From contig WGED01000681.1 of the NCBI GenBank assembly GCA_015492915.1, forward strand, positions 1-26,109: a stretch of 26,109 bases of DNA, in the 5' to 3' direction. The notes under the pieces are model-generated. The model was not told the DNA's origin. It saw only the letters and a program-made list of their open reading frames with translations, and did no database searches. Below are positions 1 through 8,704 of the stretch, one piece after another. How positions within the stretch are numbered: position 1 is the stretch's first letter; each line of letters begins with the position of its first letter. The position numbers and the translations under genes were made by a program. Source of the DNA: Cyclobacteriaceae bacterium (GTDB taxonomy: Bacteria > Bacteroidota > Bacteroidia > Cytophagales > Cyclobacteriaceae).

Positions 1-27
1 ACCCCAAACACCAAAGTATCCGTATTC

Positions 28-126
28 CTATGATAATTCAGGCATGTGTTCAAAATTCATTCCGTACACTTTTTTATTAACCGCAATTACATTTAACCCA
101 TCGATTTTGTAATACGAGACTTTCAT
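28..126 (-). other. Short reading frame, 32 codons, uncertain
   Basis: An ATG at 126 opens a 32-codon frame ending at TAG (28-30). The peptide starts MKVSYYKIDGLNVIAV. The same frame stays open past the TAG to the window edge (EYGYFGVWG), so this could be the start of a longer gene broken by a stop codon, a genuine small ORF, or chance. It lies downstream of the OmpA-family gene in the same direction. No family is recognised. Confidence 0.2.
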
Positions 127-127
127 T

Positions 128-162
128 TTGAAAACGCTTTAAAATTCACAACACGTTTTCAA
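128..162 (-). terminator. Inverted repeat after the OmpA-family gene
   Basis: A perfect 9-bp inverted repeat, TTGAAAACG and CGTTTTCAA, with a 17-nt loop lies 44 bp past the stop codon of the minus-strand gene ending at 206. It lacks a strong T-run, so its role as a terminator is only plausible. It also overlaps the region just upstream of the ATG at 126. Confidence 0.3.
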
Positions 163-205
163 TATAATGTAAATCCATTCATTTTCAGGTGGTTGGTACT
201 ACAAG

Positions 206-2518
206 TTATTGGCGAAGGTGATTGAGGTCGATAATCCTGACTTCCACTCTTCTGCTCTCTTCTTTGCTGACACCTTCGTTATGCGTTTCGCCGTATCCTC
301 TGGCCACAATTCTTCTGCGTACTATGCCGCGGTGATTAAGATAATCGAGTACGGTAATAGCCCTTTGGTTAGAGAGTTTCTTATTATATTCCTCATCCCC
401 CTCAGATGAAGCAAAGCCGGATATCTCCACTCCATACCCCTCATTCTCTTTCAACTTATTCAGAATGGTATCGAGATCTTTCTCATATTTCGGGTTCAAG
501 TTGCTTTTACCCGCATTGAAATACACTTTGAGTACTTTATCCGGTACAGCAATTTTTGTTGTTTCAGAAACGGCAGAGTTTTTTTTCTGTTCTTCTGCTT
601 CCTCCGACACAAACATTGTCGGCAAAGAGTAGATCACTTCACTATCCACTTTTTTCACCTCAAATTTACTCTCATCACTCTCATCGTAGTAATACCTTCT
701 CTTTGCTGACTGAATCTTTTCATTTTCATTATCAAAATCTACATCCTCAATCGGATTTTTAATCATGATCAATTCCACCAGATAGTCTATAGCTTCCTGG
801 TCGCCCGCCTCAATCAGATCACCCATCAGTTCATAAACATCAATGCTATCGTGTTCGATTAGCGCTGCTTCATGCACCTTACGAAGGCTTGCTACCTGGT
901 CCTTTTGTGTGTTATAGAAGGCATTCTTCACCTCTATCTCCTGCCCTACCACCACATCAAACTGCTTTATGGTTCTTAGGTAAATTTTCTGGTAAAGCTC
1001 ATAAAACTCAGTCTGGTTGGGCACATCAATATTGAGTGTATAAGGTAAATAACCCTCCGATTCTATGATCATGTCATAATTTTTATTCGGAGGCAATATC
1101 ACAAGATATTCGCCTGTCTCTTTGTTGGGATGATACACCCAGTCTATTTTTTCCGAGGTCTCCGCATCGATCATGTATATTTTAGTCAGTGGAGCCTTGC
1201 CCGTTTCTGCATCAAGGATTTTGCCTTTGATCATGGTGAGCGGGATGGTCTCGTACCCTTCCGGCATATCCATAACATAAATATCCTGGCCCCCATAGCC
1301 ACCCTTACGATCGGATGAAAAATATCCACGTGCCCCATCGGCGATCAGCGTAAAATAGCTGTCATTTGCCGTGGTATTAATGGGATAGCCCATGTTTTTA
1401 GGCTCCGTCCATTGACCATCAACTAATTCTGTTTTATAGATATCATTGCCCCCCATTCCCTCATGACCATCGGACGTAAAGAATAATAATTTTTTATTCG
1501 GGTGAATAAATGGCGCGTCTTCATTTGCCTTGGTGTTGATCGGCGGACCGAGATTCACAGGCCTGCCCCAGGTTCCATCCTTTCTTTTTTCTGCTTTGTA
1601 AATGTCCATCCCGCCATATCCGCCCGGTTTGTTGCTGGCAAAATAAATTGTCTGATTATCAGGAGTTATGCTGGCTGTACTCTCCATGTACCTCGACTGA
1701 ATATTGGCAAAAACAGGTACGGGTCTTGTCCAGCCATCACCTTCTTTTCTGATTTTGTAAATGGAACCACTTGTACGGTCACCAATGAAAATCATCATCT
1801 CCTGGCCGTCAGGAGATAGCCCCGCAGTTCCATAGTTATTTTCAGTCTTGACCTCTACCTTTTCAGGAATTGACCATGCTCCTGTTTTGTTATAGGAAAT
1901 ATAAATTTCTTCCGCCAGTCGCTCTCCTGTCTGACTCTCAACAGGCCTTAACAGCGTAAATGCCATGACGCTTTCGTCGGCTGAAACTACAGGATTATAC
2001 TCCGTATATTTTGAATTAATACTCTCCCCCAGCCGCTCGATACGCACATTTTTAGGAATGCGCATAAGATCAAAAGCTCTTTTGGCGGTGGCAATTTTTC
2101 TTCTCACCAATGCCAACGCTCTTTTATCGCGCTGAACCAAATCAAGGTGTTTATTGTAACTCAGGAGTGCCTGTTCAATTTGCTCATCAATAAAAAATGC
2201 GTCACCAAGATCCTGGTAATAATTTCTCGGCAATTCATCAAACTCATTTTCCCTGACTCTGTAAAAGTAATCTAAAGATTTTACCTTATCATTTACTTCT
2301 TCCGACTCGATCAGGCATTTGGCAATTTTGTAGTTCAAATAGTCAATTTGCGCTCCTTCTTTTTCGAGCTCGAGAAATAGCGGGAGCGCCTCGCTATAGC
2401 TTTGATACTGAAACAGCTTTTCGGCTCTGTTTGCGATTTTCAATGTGCTTTTCTTCTGAGCAAATGCCTGCCCTCCTGCCAGAAATATTACGATTAATAA
2501 TCCTGCTAAATACTTCAT
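206..2518 (-). CDS. TPR / PD40 beta-propeller / OmpA-domain outer membrane protein (PorE-like architecture)
   Basis: This 770-residue protein starts with a signal peptide (hydrophobic core LAGLLIVIFLAGG, AFA cleavage region near residue 20). A helical TPR-like region covers about residues 28-150. PD40 beta-propeller repeats follow at about 165-430, with repeated phrases such as IYFASNKPGGYGGMDIYKA and GYFSSDRKGGYGGQDIYVM. A carboxypeptidase-regulatory/CNA-B-like segment spans about 435-530. The C-terminal OmpA domain (about 660-765) carries the peptidoglycan-binding pattern NKKLSNQRAITVLDYL. This domain order matches PorE, a periplasmic peptidoglycan-linked part of the type IX secretion system, but Bacteroidota encode several paralogues with the same architecture and no other T9SS gene is here. 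Assignment to the OmpA family is firm; the PorE role is inferred. ATG at 2518 directly precedes the signal peptide. Confidence 0.9.
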   Translation of the reverse strand: MKYLAGLLIVIFLAGGQAFAQKKSTLKIANRAEKLFQYQSYSEALPLFLELEKEGAQIDYLNYKIAKCLIESEEVNDKVKSLDYFYRVRENEFDELPRNYYQDLGDAFFIDEQIEQALLSYNKHLDLVQRDKRALALVRRKIATAKRAFDLMRIPKNVRIERLGESINSKYTEYNPVVSADESVMAFTLLRPVESQTGERLAEEIYISYNKTGAWSIPEKVEVKTENNYGTAGLSPDGQEMMIFIGDRTSGSIYKIRKEGDGWTRPVPVFANIQSRYMESTASITPDNQTIYFASNKPGGYGGMDIYKAEKRKDGTWGRPVNLGPPINTKANEDAPFIHPNKKLLFFTSDGHEGMGGNDIYKTELVDGQWTEPKNMGYPINTTANDSYFTLIADGARGYFSSDRKGGYGGQDIYVMDMPEGYETIPLTMIKGKILDAETGKAPLTKIYMIDAETSEKIDWVYHPNKETGEYLVILPPNKNYDMIIESEGYLPYTLNIDVPNQTEFYELYQKIYLRTIKQFDVVVGQEIEVKNAFYNTQKDQVASLRKVHEAALIEHDSIDVYELMGDLIEAGDQEAIDYLVELIMIKNPIEDVDFDNENEKIQSAKRRYYYDESDESKFEVKKVDSEVIYSLPTMFVSEEAEEQKKNSAVSETTKIAVPDKVLKVYFNAGKSNLNPKYEKDLDTILNKLKENEGYGVEISGFASSEGDEEYNKKLSNQRAITVLDYLNHRGIVRRRIVARGYGETHNEGVSKEESRRVEVRIIDLNHLRQ

Positions 2519-2545
2519 GGTTTATTCCTCTTTAAATTAATGCTT

Positions 2546-2553
2546 CAAACTTA
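2546..2553 (-). promoter_or_regulatory. Candidate -7 promoter element for the OmpA-family gene
   Basis: Read on the minus strand the sequence is TAAGTTTG, a match to the Bacteroidota -7 consensus TAnnTTTG, 27 bp upstream of the ATG at 2518. A clear TTG at the expected -33 position was not found, so this is a half-supported promoter. Confidence 0.35.
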
Positions 2554-2655
2554 TAGTATAAACCACAGAGTAATAATTGATTTTATGTGGAAATATTACA
2601 GTGATAAGGATGTGCGGGGAATGAGCCTGTGATACAAGTATTTAGGGCAGATTGG

Positions 2656-3072
2656 TTATCTCTTATTCCAGCGAAAGCGGGAGAGAAAATTATTAAACGC
2701 TCCAAAAAAAAGTGCGGCAGGCATATCTTTGGCACCATAGGGGTTGAAGGAATCTCTGCCCTCGATATTTTTACCACTTACGACTAGAAAATTGCGATTT
2801 GGCATAAAAAATACTGCGGGCATAAAACCTGTTGACACAGCCACACTTTTCTCATCGAGCATCCAACTGCGCTGAAAATACCCGCCGGGGCTGTTCAAAT
2901 AAATTATGTTTACTTGCCGGGGCAACTTCAGGTCCTGGAATTTGAATGATTTTTTCAGCAAAATTTCTGAAGAGGGTTGTATGAGAACAGTCTCTTGTTG
3001 ATAAGTAAAAACCTCCTGAGCCTTTATCTCCCAAGCCATAATACCGAATAACAAAATTAACAGAATTCTCAT
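2656..3072 (-). CDS. Small exported protein of unknown function
   Basis: The protein has 138 residues and begins with a compact signal peptide (MRILLILLFGIMAW, likely cleaved after IKAQ near residue 19). The mature part of about 120 residues is rich in aromatic residues and ends in a basic tail (NNFLSRFRWNKR). No family is recognised. Two short hydrophobic stretches (about residues 80-100 and 115-125) are not long enough for confident membrane segments. It lies 137 bp upstream of the OmpA-family gene on the same strand, and that gene seems to have its own promoter element, so an operon link is uncertain. The signal peptide and open frame support a real gene. Confidence 0.6.
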   Translation of the reverse strand: MRILLILLFGIMAWEIKAQEVFTYQQETVLIQPSSEILLKKSFKFQDLKLPRQVNIIYLNSPGGYFQRSWMLDEKSVAVSTGFMPAVFFMPNRNFLVVSGKNIEGRDSFNPYGAKDMPAALFFGAFNNFLSRFRWNKR

Positions 3073-3110
3073 GACCCCAACATTCTGTTATTAAGTTAGG
3101 AATTATTCAG

Positions 3111-3140
3111 CACAGTCCATGAAAAAACAGCTATTTTATG
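3111..3140 (-). repeat. Diverged copy (E) of the A-rich 3'-end hairpin
   Basis: On the minus strand, 25 bp past the aldo/keto reductase stop, the sequence reads CATAAAATAGCTGTTTTTTC followed by CATGGA. It resembles the repeat at 15400-15430: AAAAT, two differing bases, CTGTTTTT, one differing base, CATG. It can fold on itself around AGCT. Being A/T-rich, part of the likeness could be chance. Confidence 0.35.
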
Positions 3141-3165
3141 TCAAAACATCATGCAGGAGACATTA

Positions 3166-4206
3166 TCAGGGCGCCGGATTTGAGCACATTTTGTGCACCT
3201 CTTCAATTTCATTTAGCACATCACCGGAAATATTTACGTCAATGCTGTCAATGTTCTCAACCAGTTGTTTCATGGTCGTCGAGCCAATTATCGTGCTGCA
3301 TACGAAAGGTCTGGTGTTAACATAAACGAGTGCCATACCTGCCGGGGAAAGTCCGTGTTTTTCAGCTATGTTTATATACTTTCCGGCTATTTCGAAAATG
3401 TGATCTGACGAGTACCGTGAAAGTTTTGGAAACATCCTGATACGAGCCTTTGATACATCCGACCCGTCATGATATTTGCCTGATAATAGTCCGAATGCCA
3501 GGGGCGAATAAGCCAGTAACGGCACATTCTCCCTGATTGACACCTCGGCAAGCCCGACTTCAAACGATCTGTTTAACAGGTTGTATGGATTTTGTATACT
3601 TACCGGCCCTTTAAGGCCATGTTTCTCTGCAATGTGCAAATAATGCATCAATCCCCATGGGGTCTCATTTGATACGCCCCAGTGCCTGATTTTTCCCTGG
3701 TTAAGGAGTTCATTTAAACTTTCGGTGATCTCGAGAAAGTTATCTTCCCATTGCTCATCCTTGTCATATTCAAATCCCAACTGCCCGAAACTGTTCACCT
3801 TGCGCTCAGGCCAGTGCAACTGATACAGGTCGATATAATCAGTTTGCAGCCTTTTCAGGCTGCCATCCAACGCTTTTGTGATCTGTTCTCCGGAAAAATT
3901 CAACGGATCTCTGATATAACTCAGTCCCGCATTTGGTCCCGTGATTTTCGTGGCCAAAATTATTTTGTCTCTGTCCGGCCGTCGTTTAAGCCAGGTACCG
4001 ATGAATCGCTCCGTAGAACCCTGAGTCTCTTTTCTGCCGGGCACACTGTACAATTCAGCGGTGTCAATAAAATTGATGCCCTGTGCCAGGGCATAATCCA
4101 ACTGTTCATGCGCTTCTTTTTCAGTGTTCTGTTCGCCAAAGGTCATCGTGCCCAGACAGATTTTACTCACCTTAAGTCCTGTATTTCCAAGTATCGTATA
4201 TTTCAT
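3166..4206 (-). CDS. Aldo/keto reductase, Tas-like NADP(H)-dependent
   Basis: A full-length 346-residue soluble aldo/keto reductase. The catalytic tetrad can be placed: Asp48 and Tyr53 in FIDTAELYSVPG, Lys87 in ILATKITG, and His131 in LYQLHWPE. Family features include the N-terminal LGNTGLKVSKICLGTMTFGE and the C-terminal cofactor region with STIIGSTTMKQLVENI. The insertion after the catalytic Tyr (GRKETQGSTERFIGTWLKRR) is typical of E. coli Tas and relatives. The physiological substrate cannot be read from the sequence; such enzymes reduce aldehydes and ketones in the cytoplasm. It is transcribed divergently from the cysteine operon, with a good promoter at 4227-4256. Confidence 0.9.
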   Translation of the reverse strand: MKYTILGNTGLKVSKICLGTMTFGEQNTEKEAHEQLDYALAQGINFIDTAELYSVPGRKETQGSTERFIGTWLKRRPDRDKIILATKITGPNAGLSYIRDPLNFSGEQITKALDGSLKRLQTDYIDLYQLHWPERKVNSFGQLGFEYDKDEQWEDNFLEITESLNELLNQGKIRHWGVSNETPWGLMHYLHIAEKHGLKGPVSIQNPYNLLNRSFEVGLAEVSIRENVPLLAYSPLAFGLLSGKYHDGSDVSKARIRMFPKLSRYSSDHIFEIAGKYINIAEKHGLSPAGMALVYVNTRPFVCSTIIGSTTMKQLVENIDSIDVNISGDVLNEIEEVHKMCSNPAP

Positions 4207-4226
4207 GCCCTGAATTTTTAAAATGC

Positions 4227-4256
4227 CAAACCTACATTTTCATCCAGTATATCAAA
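4227..4256 (-). promoter_or_regulatory. Bacteroidota-type promoter for the aldo/keto reductase
   Basis: Read on the minus strand, TTTG (4253-4256) is followed after 18 bp by TAGGTTTG (4227-4234), which matches the TTTG / TAnnTTTG sigma-ABfr consensus with spacing in the accepted range. It lies 21-50 bp upstream of the ATG at 4206. Confidence 0.6.
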
Positions 4257-4501
4257 AATATTGAGAGATCATTTTTTCATCGGGGCAATTCACTATCGAA
4301 GAAATTGGTTATGTCATAAACATTTATTAGCAGTGAAATTCTTAACCCGGCTGGTTTTTAAAATATCCTCATCAGAAACCCGGCAATGTTAAAACAAAGA
4401 CATCGGGATAAGTTTTTAACCGTTTTATGAAAAATTAAACCTATAATTTAGCAACTTCGCATTTGAATTTTAGTTAAATAATTGCTCCTAACCATAAAGT
4501 C
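4257..4501. other. Divergent intergenic region before the cysteine operon
   Basis: About 245 bp of AT-rich sequence between the reductase promoter and the serine acetyltransferase start. It must hold the cysteine-operon promoter; TATAATTTAG near 4440 is a loose -7 match but no convincing -33 partner was found. No riboswitch or strong hairpin was recognised. Confidence 0.4.
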
Positions 4502-5332
4502 ATGGATTCTGCATTTACTCAGAAAATATATGAAAAACATAAAGGTTGCGGCAAATGCCCGTCTACCTTACTGGTCACACAATTTTACCGTGACCTGCTG
4601 GGGATTCTCTTTCCGAACTTTGCGAGCACGCACGTTATAGATTATGTTGAATTTTCCAAAAGAATCCAGATCATTAAGCTGGAACTGGTCCAGATTCTTT
4701 CACGTAATGCCGGAAATGAGGATATTGACCCTGAGAAAACCACCGAGCAATTTTTCGATGGAATCCCGTCAATATACGACAGGCTGCAGCTCGACATAAC
4801 CGCAATGTACGAAGGAGACCCGGCTGCCAAGTCACGTGAGGAGGTAATCCGTTGCTACCCGGGGTTTTATGCCATTGCAGGATACAGAATCGCTAATCTC
4901 CTGCACAGCCTGGGCGTGGAAAATATTCCCAGAATGATCACGGAACATGCCCACAGCAAGACCGGCATCGACATCAACCCCAATGCTACCATCGGTGATT
5001 ATTTCTGCATAGATCACGGTACAGGCGTAGTAATCGGTGAAACGACAGTGATCGGCAATCATGTCAAGATTTATCAGGGTGTGACCCTCGGTGCGCTCAG
5101 CGTGAAGAAGGAAGATGCCTCGGTTAAACGTCACCCGACCATTGAAGACAATGTGGTGATCTATGCCGGAGCCACAATTCTCGGCGGTAACACCGTGATT
5201 GGAGAAGGCTCCATCGTTGGTGGTAATGTATGGCTTACGAAGAGCATTCCTCCAGGGTCTAAAATCTATTACCAGGCACAAATGCATAACTCTGAAGGTG
5301 ATAAAAATCCGGACGTCATTATTTTCAAATAA
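4502..5332 (+). CDS. cysE: Serine O-acetyltransferase
   Basis: The enzyme transfers acetyl from acetyl-CoA to L-serine, giving O-acetylserine, the first committed step of cysteine synthesis. The 276-residue protein has a helical N-terminal half and a C-terminal left-handed beta-helix of hexapeptide repeats (about residues 152-250; for example TGIDINPNATIGDYFCIDHG and IYAGATILGGNTVIGEG). The catalytic Asp-His pair is Asp171-His172 in IDHGTGVVIGE, and the acyl-CoA-binding GALSVKKED loop is present. The N-terminus has an unusual Cys16-Gly-Lys-Cys19 pair. It is followed after 2 bp by the sulfhydrylase gene, so the two steps of the pathway are translated together. Confidence 0.92.
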   Translation: MDSAFTQKIYEKHKGCGKCPSTLLVTQFYRDLLGILFPNFASTHVIDYVEFSKRIQIIKLELVQILSRNAGNEDIDPEKTTEQFFDGIPSIYDRLQLDITAMYEGDPAAKSREEVIRCYPGFYAIAGYRIANLLHSLGVENIPRMITEHAHSKTGIDINPNATIGDYFCIDHGTGVVIGETTVIGNHVKIYQGVTLGALSVKKEDASVKRHPTIEDNVVIYAGATILGGNTVIGEGSIVGGNVWLTKSIPPGSKIYYQAQMHNSEGDKNPDVIIFK

Positions 5333-5334
5333 CC

Positions 5335-6213
5335 ATGACCATTTTTGACCTGATAGGCAATACGCCTGTTATAAAACTGACCAGAATTCCGCAGGCAAAG
5401 AATGTTGAAATCTATGCAAAACTCGAGAACCTGAATCCCGGGGGATCTGTCAAGGACCGTGCTGCCTACGGCATGATAAAAGGGGCTCTTGAACGTGGGA
5501 AAATAAAAAAAGGAGATAAACTCATAGAAGCAACCAGCGGCAATACAGGCATCGCATTAGCTATGATTGCCTCAAAAATGGGTTTGCAAATGACACTTGT
5601 AATGCCTGAAAATGCCACCAGGGAGCGCGTGCTGGCAATGCGGGCTTACGGCGCCGAAGTAATTCTGACGCCAGCAGAAAAAAATATTGAATATTCACGC
5701 GAACTGGCCGAAACGATGGCTGCGGAAGAAGGTTATTACATCCTCAACCAGTTTGCCAACCCCGACAACTACCTGATGCACTACAGCACCACAGGACCTG
5801 AAATATGGCAGCAAACTCATGGAAAAATTACACATTTTGTCTCGGCCATGGGAACGACAGGGACCATCATGGGGGTATCCCGATACCTCAAGGAACAAAA
5901 TAACGACATTCAAATCGTAGGGTGCCAGCCGGACGGCGACAGCAACATCCCCGGCATCAGGCGGTGGTCACCGGAATTCCTGCCAAAGATTTTTGACCCT
6001 GTGCGAGTTGACAGAACCGTGGATGTGAGCAATGCCGCGGCCTCGGAAATGAGCAGAAGACTGGCCCGGGAAGAGAGCATCCTGGCAGGTATGAGTAGCG
6101 GCGGAGCACTTTATGGCGCTCTGCAAATAGCCGGTGAACTTGATGAAGGGCTGATCGTTTTTATCGTATGCGATACCGGAGAGCGATACCTCAGCACTAA
6201 ATTGTTCGAATAA
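5335..6213 (+). CDS. cysM: Cysteine synthase (O-acetylserine sulfhydrylase), CysM-like
   Basis: A PLP enzyme of 292 residues that makes cysteine from O-acetylserine and sulfide (or thiosulfate in CysM enzymes). The PLP lysine is Lys40 in NPGGSVKDR, the substrate loop is TSGNTG at residues 67-72, and the phosphate-binding loop is GTTGT. The length and the C-terminal pattern (CQPDGDSNIPGIRRW, later CDTGERYLSTKLF) fit CysM better than CysK; that choice is by likeness. It forms an operon with the acetyltransferase gene 2 bp upstream. Its stop codon is only 3 bp from that of the convergent cytochrome gene. Confidence 0.92.
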   Translation: MTIFDLIGNTPVIKLTRIPQAKNVEIYAKLENLNPGGSVKDRAAYGMIKGALERGKIKKGDKLIEATSGNTGIALAMIASKMGLQMTLVMPENATRERVLAMRAYGAEVILTPAEKNIEYSRELAETMAAEEGYYILNQFANPDNYLMHYSTTGPEIWQQTHGKITHFVSAMGTTGTIMGVSRYLKEQNNDIQIVGCQPDGDSNIPGIRRWSPEFLPKIFDPVRVDRTVDVSNAAASEMSRRLAREESILAGMSSGGALYGALQIAGELDEGLIVFIVCDTGERYLSTKLFE

Positions 6214-6216
6214 TCG

Positions 6217-8547
6217 TCAATTTCCCATAGAATTCCCCGGCTGACTTAATTGCTGCCTGATCGCATTGAGCATTTGCTGATACTGCCCGTTTTGCGGATT
6301 GTTCGTCACCAGCTTTTCTAATAACGGAATGGCTTCTCTCAGTCGCTTTTGTTGGAAATACAGATAACTCAACGCATAAAGGATAGCTTCAGAATCTGCA
6401 TTGACTTGCAAGCCTTTTTTAAATATGCGCTCCGCCTCTTCATCATTGCCAAGTTTCTGGAGCACCAAACCATAATTGTAAAAAACACGGTCATTAAAAT
6501 TCATTTTCTCTGTAGCAATCTTCAGATATTCCGCAGCTTCTTTCATTTTATTTTGTTCTGCCAGTAAAAGTCCGACAGAATAATATGCCTGCCCGAATTC
6601 AGGCTCTTGTTCGATGATCTTTCTGAACAGCGCTTCCGCTTCATCAAACCTCTTTTGCGAATAATAAATAGAAGCCAGATTGAGCCTCGCCGGATTGAAA
6701 TGGCTGTCAAGTGCGATGGCTCTCAAATACGACTTTTCAGCCATGGGAATATTGTTCGTTCGCTCATAATATCTTGCCAGTTCCATCTGGCCTCCGGGAA
6801 AATCTGCGCGAACCTGCAACCCTGTCCAATATTCCTTAAATGCGCTGTCGTAGTCAGCTTTTTCTTTCAGACTGAGTAGATTTTTGGGCACATCGATCAT
6901 AGAACTCATAGCAGAAATACGGACCGATCTGACCTTGTCGCTGAGCAACGGCGCCAAAAATTTCGCTTTCTCTTCCGGCACCAGCATATCAATGGATCTG
7001 GCTGAATAATACCGTACTATCGGATCATTGTCTTTTAATAACTTCGAAATGGTATTGAATGCCGACAGGTTTGATGTCTCCCTCAGATACATCACTGCAG
7101 AGGCCCGTGCAATGCCCGGCTGCGTTGTGTCGGCTGCAAGCTCGATCAGGGCAGGAATGGACCGCGGGTCACGCGTTCTGCCAAAAGCCAATGCTTCTGA
7201 AAAATGCTTCGCCCTTTCCGGACCATACCAATTCACTATAGCGTCTGAGGCCCATTGAGCGGATTTGTCGTCGTGACAGCCGGTCGTGTTGCAGGTATTC
7301 GGCACACCGTATTTTACACTCAGGTCAGGTCTCGGAACACGGAAGCTGTGATCTCTGCGGAAGTCATTTCCCATATAGTAGCGCCCGGGCATGTGGCAAC
7401 TGATACACTGGGCCGCCTCCGTTTTTTCCTTATGAAAATGATGCTTTTCAGAATCGTATTTTGGTGGCTCATGACATTGCAGACACAACTGATTGTCTTC
7501 AAGCGAAAACTTCAACTCCAGTGAATGAATATTGTGGCAATTGGTGCAGGTGATGTATTTCGAATGCATTTTGCTCTGAATGAACGAACCGTAAACATAC
7601 ACCTCACCCAGTATCTGCCCATCACCAAAATAAACATCATCTCTCAGCCAGTCAGGGGCGTAATGATCCATGTATACACCCGAATGATCGTAAAACTCTG
7701 TAAACTGCGTACGAAGCGAATGGCACCGGGCGCAGTCATCCACCAATTGATCGGGCATAGCATTCTTTTTCATATACAATTTACCAATGTCAGCAAAGCT
7801 TTCGGGGTTCTGTTTATATGCTTCAGAAGAAGTGATTTTCACGTGCTCCTTGCCCGGACCGTGACAGGCCTCGCAACTCACATTAATGATAGCATAAGTG
7901 GTATTAAAGGATTCACGTACAGGATCGTAATTCTTTTTGACAAGGGTGGAATGACAATCGGAGCACATGGTATTCCAGTTCAGGCCTCCCTGTGTCCAGT
8001 GTATCCACTCATCGTGAACCACTTTCATGTCGGGATAAAGATCAAACCATTTATTTTTCTCTGTATCCCAAGCTGTTCGGAGGCATTGAAACCTGCCCTT
8101 TGGAAATTCGACAATATATTGCTGTAACGGCCTGACGCCAAACGTATAAATGATCTCAAAATCACCATATTCACCATCCGGGCCTTCTGTATTGACTAAA
8201 AATTTGCCGTCCTTCCTGTAAAATCTGGAAGTGACTCCCGAGCTTATGAACGTCGTGTCAAAGTCCGCCAGCACCGAACTGTCGGTGGCAATCATCATGG
8301 ACCTGTCATGATCCGATCCTTCCCAGTCATTATATTCCTGTTCATGGCATGATTTGCATTCCTCGCTGCCTACATATTCATTGTACATCATGCTGTACCT
8401 CATCTGTGAAGGAAGCCTGCCGGTTGCTTTTTTGTCCTTTTTCTCAGGACCGCATCCCCACACTGTAAATACCAATGAGGCGGATAGCACCAATACCATA
8501 ATTCTGTCCCTTCCTGCAATTCCAATAAAAAATCGACTAAAACTCAT
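6217..8547 (-). CDS. Lipoprotein multiheme c-type cytochrome with HEAT and TPR repeats
   Basis: Numbered from the ATG at 8547 the protein has 776 residues. A lipoprotein signal ends at Cys32 (FTVWGC). Seven CXXCH heme sites occur at about residues 64, 194, 224, 271, 333, 354 and 380 (CKSCH, CSDCH, CEACH, CARCH, CTNCH, CLQCH, CISCH), plus an eighth site of CX4CH form, CNTTGCH, at about 418. HEAT-like repeats follow (about 455-565), then at least four TPRs to the C-terminus. The protein is probably anchored on the periplasmic or outer face and takes part in electron transfer; the cytochrome c554-like heme spacing suggests a redox enzyme or carrier, but the substrate cannot be inferred. A TTG at 8583 would add 12 residues; the ATG at 8547 gives a normal lipoprotein signal and is preferred. 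Confidence 0.88.
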   Translation of the reverse strand: MSFSRFFIGIAGRDRIMVLVLSASLVFTVWGCGPEKKDKKATGRLPSQMRYSMMYNEYVGSEECKSCHEQEYNDWEGSDHDRSMMIATDSSVLADFDTTFISSGVTSRFYRKDGKFLVNTEGPDGEYGDFEIIYTFGVRPLQQYIVEFPKGRFQCLRTAWDTEKNKWFDLYPDMKVVHDEWIHWTQGGLNWNTMCSDCHSTLVKKNYDPVRESFNTTYAIINVSCEACHGPGKEHVKITSSEAYKQNPESFADIGKLYMKKNAMPDQLVDDCARCHSLRTQFTEFYDHSGVYMDHYAPDWLRDDVYFGDGQILGEVYVYGSFIQSKMHSKYITCTNCHNIHSLELKFSLEDNQLCLQCHEPPKYDSEKHHFHKEKTEAAQCISCHMPGRYYMGNDFRRDHSFRVPRPDLSVKYGVPNTCNTTGCHDDKSAQWASDAIVNWYGPERAKHFSEALAFGRTRDPRSIPALIELAADTTQPGIARASAVMYLRETSNLSAFNTISKLLKDNDPIVRYYSARSIDMLVPEEKAKFLAPLLSDKVRSVRISAMSSMIDVPKNLLSLKEKADYDSAFKEYWTGLQVRADFPGGQMELARYYERTNNIPMAEKSYLRAIALDSHFNPARLNLASIYYSQKRFDEAEALFRKIIEQEPEFGQAYYSVGLLLAEQNKMKEAAEYLKIATEKMNFNDRVFYNYGLVLQKLGNDEEAERIFKKGLQVNADSEAILYALSYLYFQQKRLREAIPLLEKLVTNNPQNGQYQQMLNAIRQQLSQPGNSMGN

Positions 8548-8704
8548 ACTGAACGCATTTATGATAGCTGCCGCAATAATCAAAATTTATTTAAATAACC
8601 TAATAAAAAGCCGCTCAGGCAGCACTTGACAAGTTATGTCATTTTTGTCGATTGACCGATTAACGTCAGCGGAAAAATCCGATTTTTTCTCAGTGCAATA
8701 AACA

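Noticed and set aside
4832..5287. Minus-strand open frame of 151 codons opposite the serine acetyltransferase gene
   Set aside because: It is the antisense of the regular hexapeptide-repeat coding sequence and has no family features of its own.
7028..8127. Plus-strand open frames across the cytochrome gene, including one of 200 codons at 7525-8127
   Set aside because: They lie opposite a gene with seven CXXCH motifs and TPRs and show no recognisable domain.
8548..8583. TTG start adding 12 residues to the multiheme cytochrome
   Set aside because: The ATG at 8547 gives a normal lipoprotein signal of 31 residues before Cys32; the extension adds a second hydrophobic patch and no family likeness.
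8671..8690. Palindrome GAAAAATCCGATTTTTTC as an operator or terminator
   Set aside because: The arms differ in length and are simple A/T runs, and the centre is too tight for a hairpin; the nearby TTACCCA palindromes explain regulation better.
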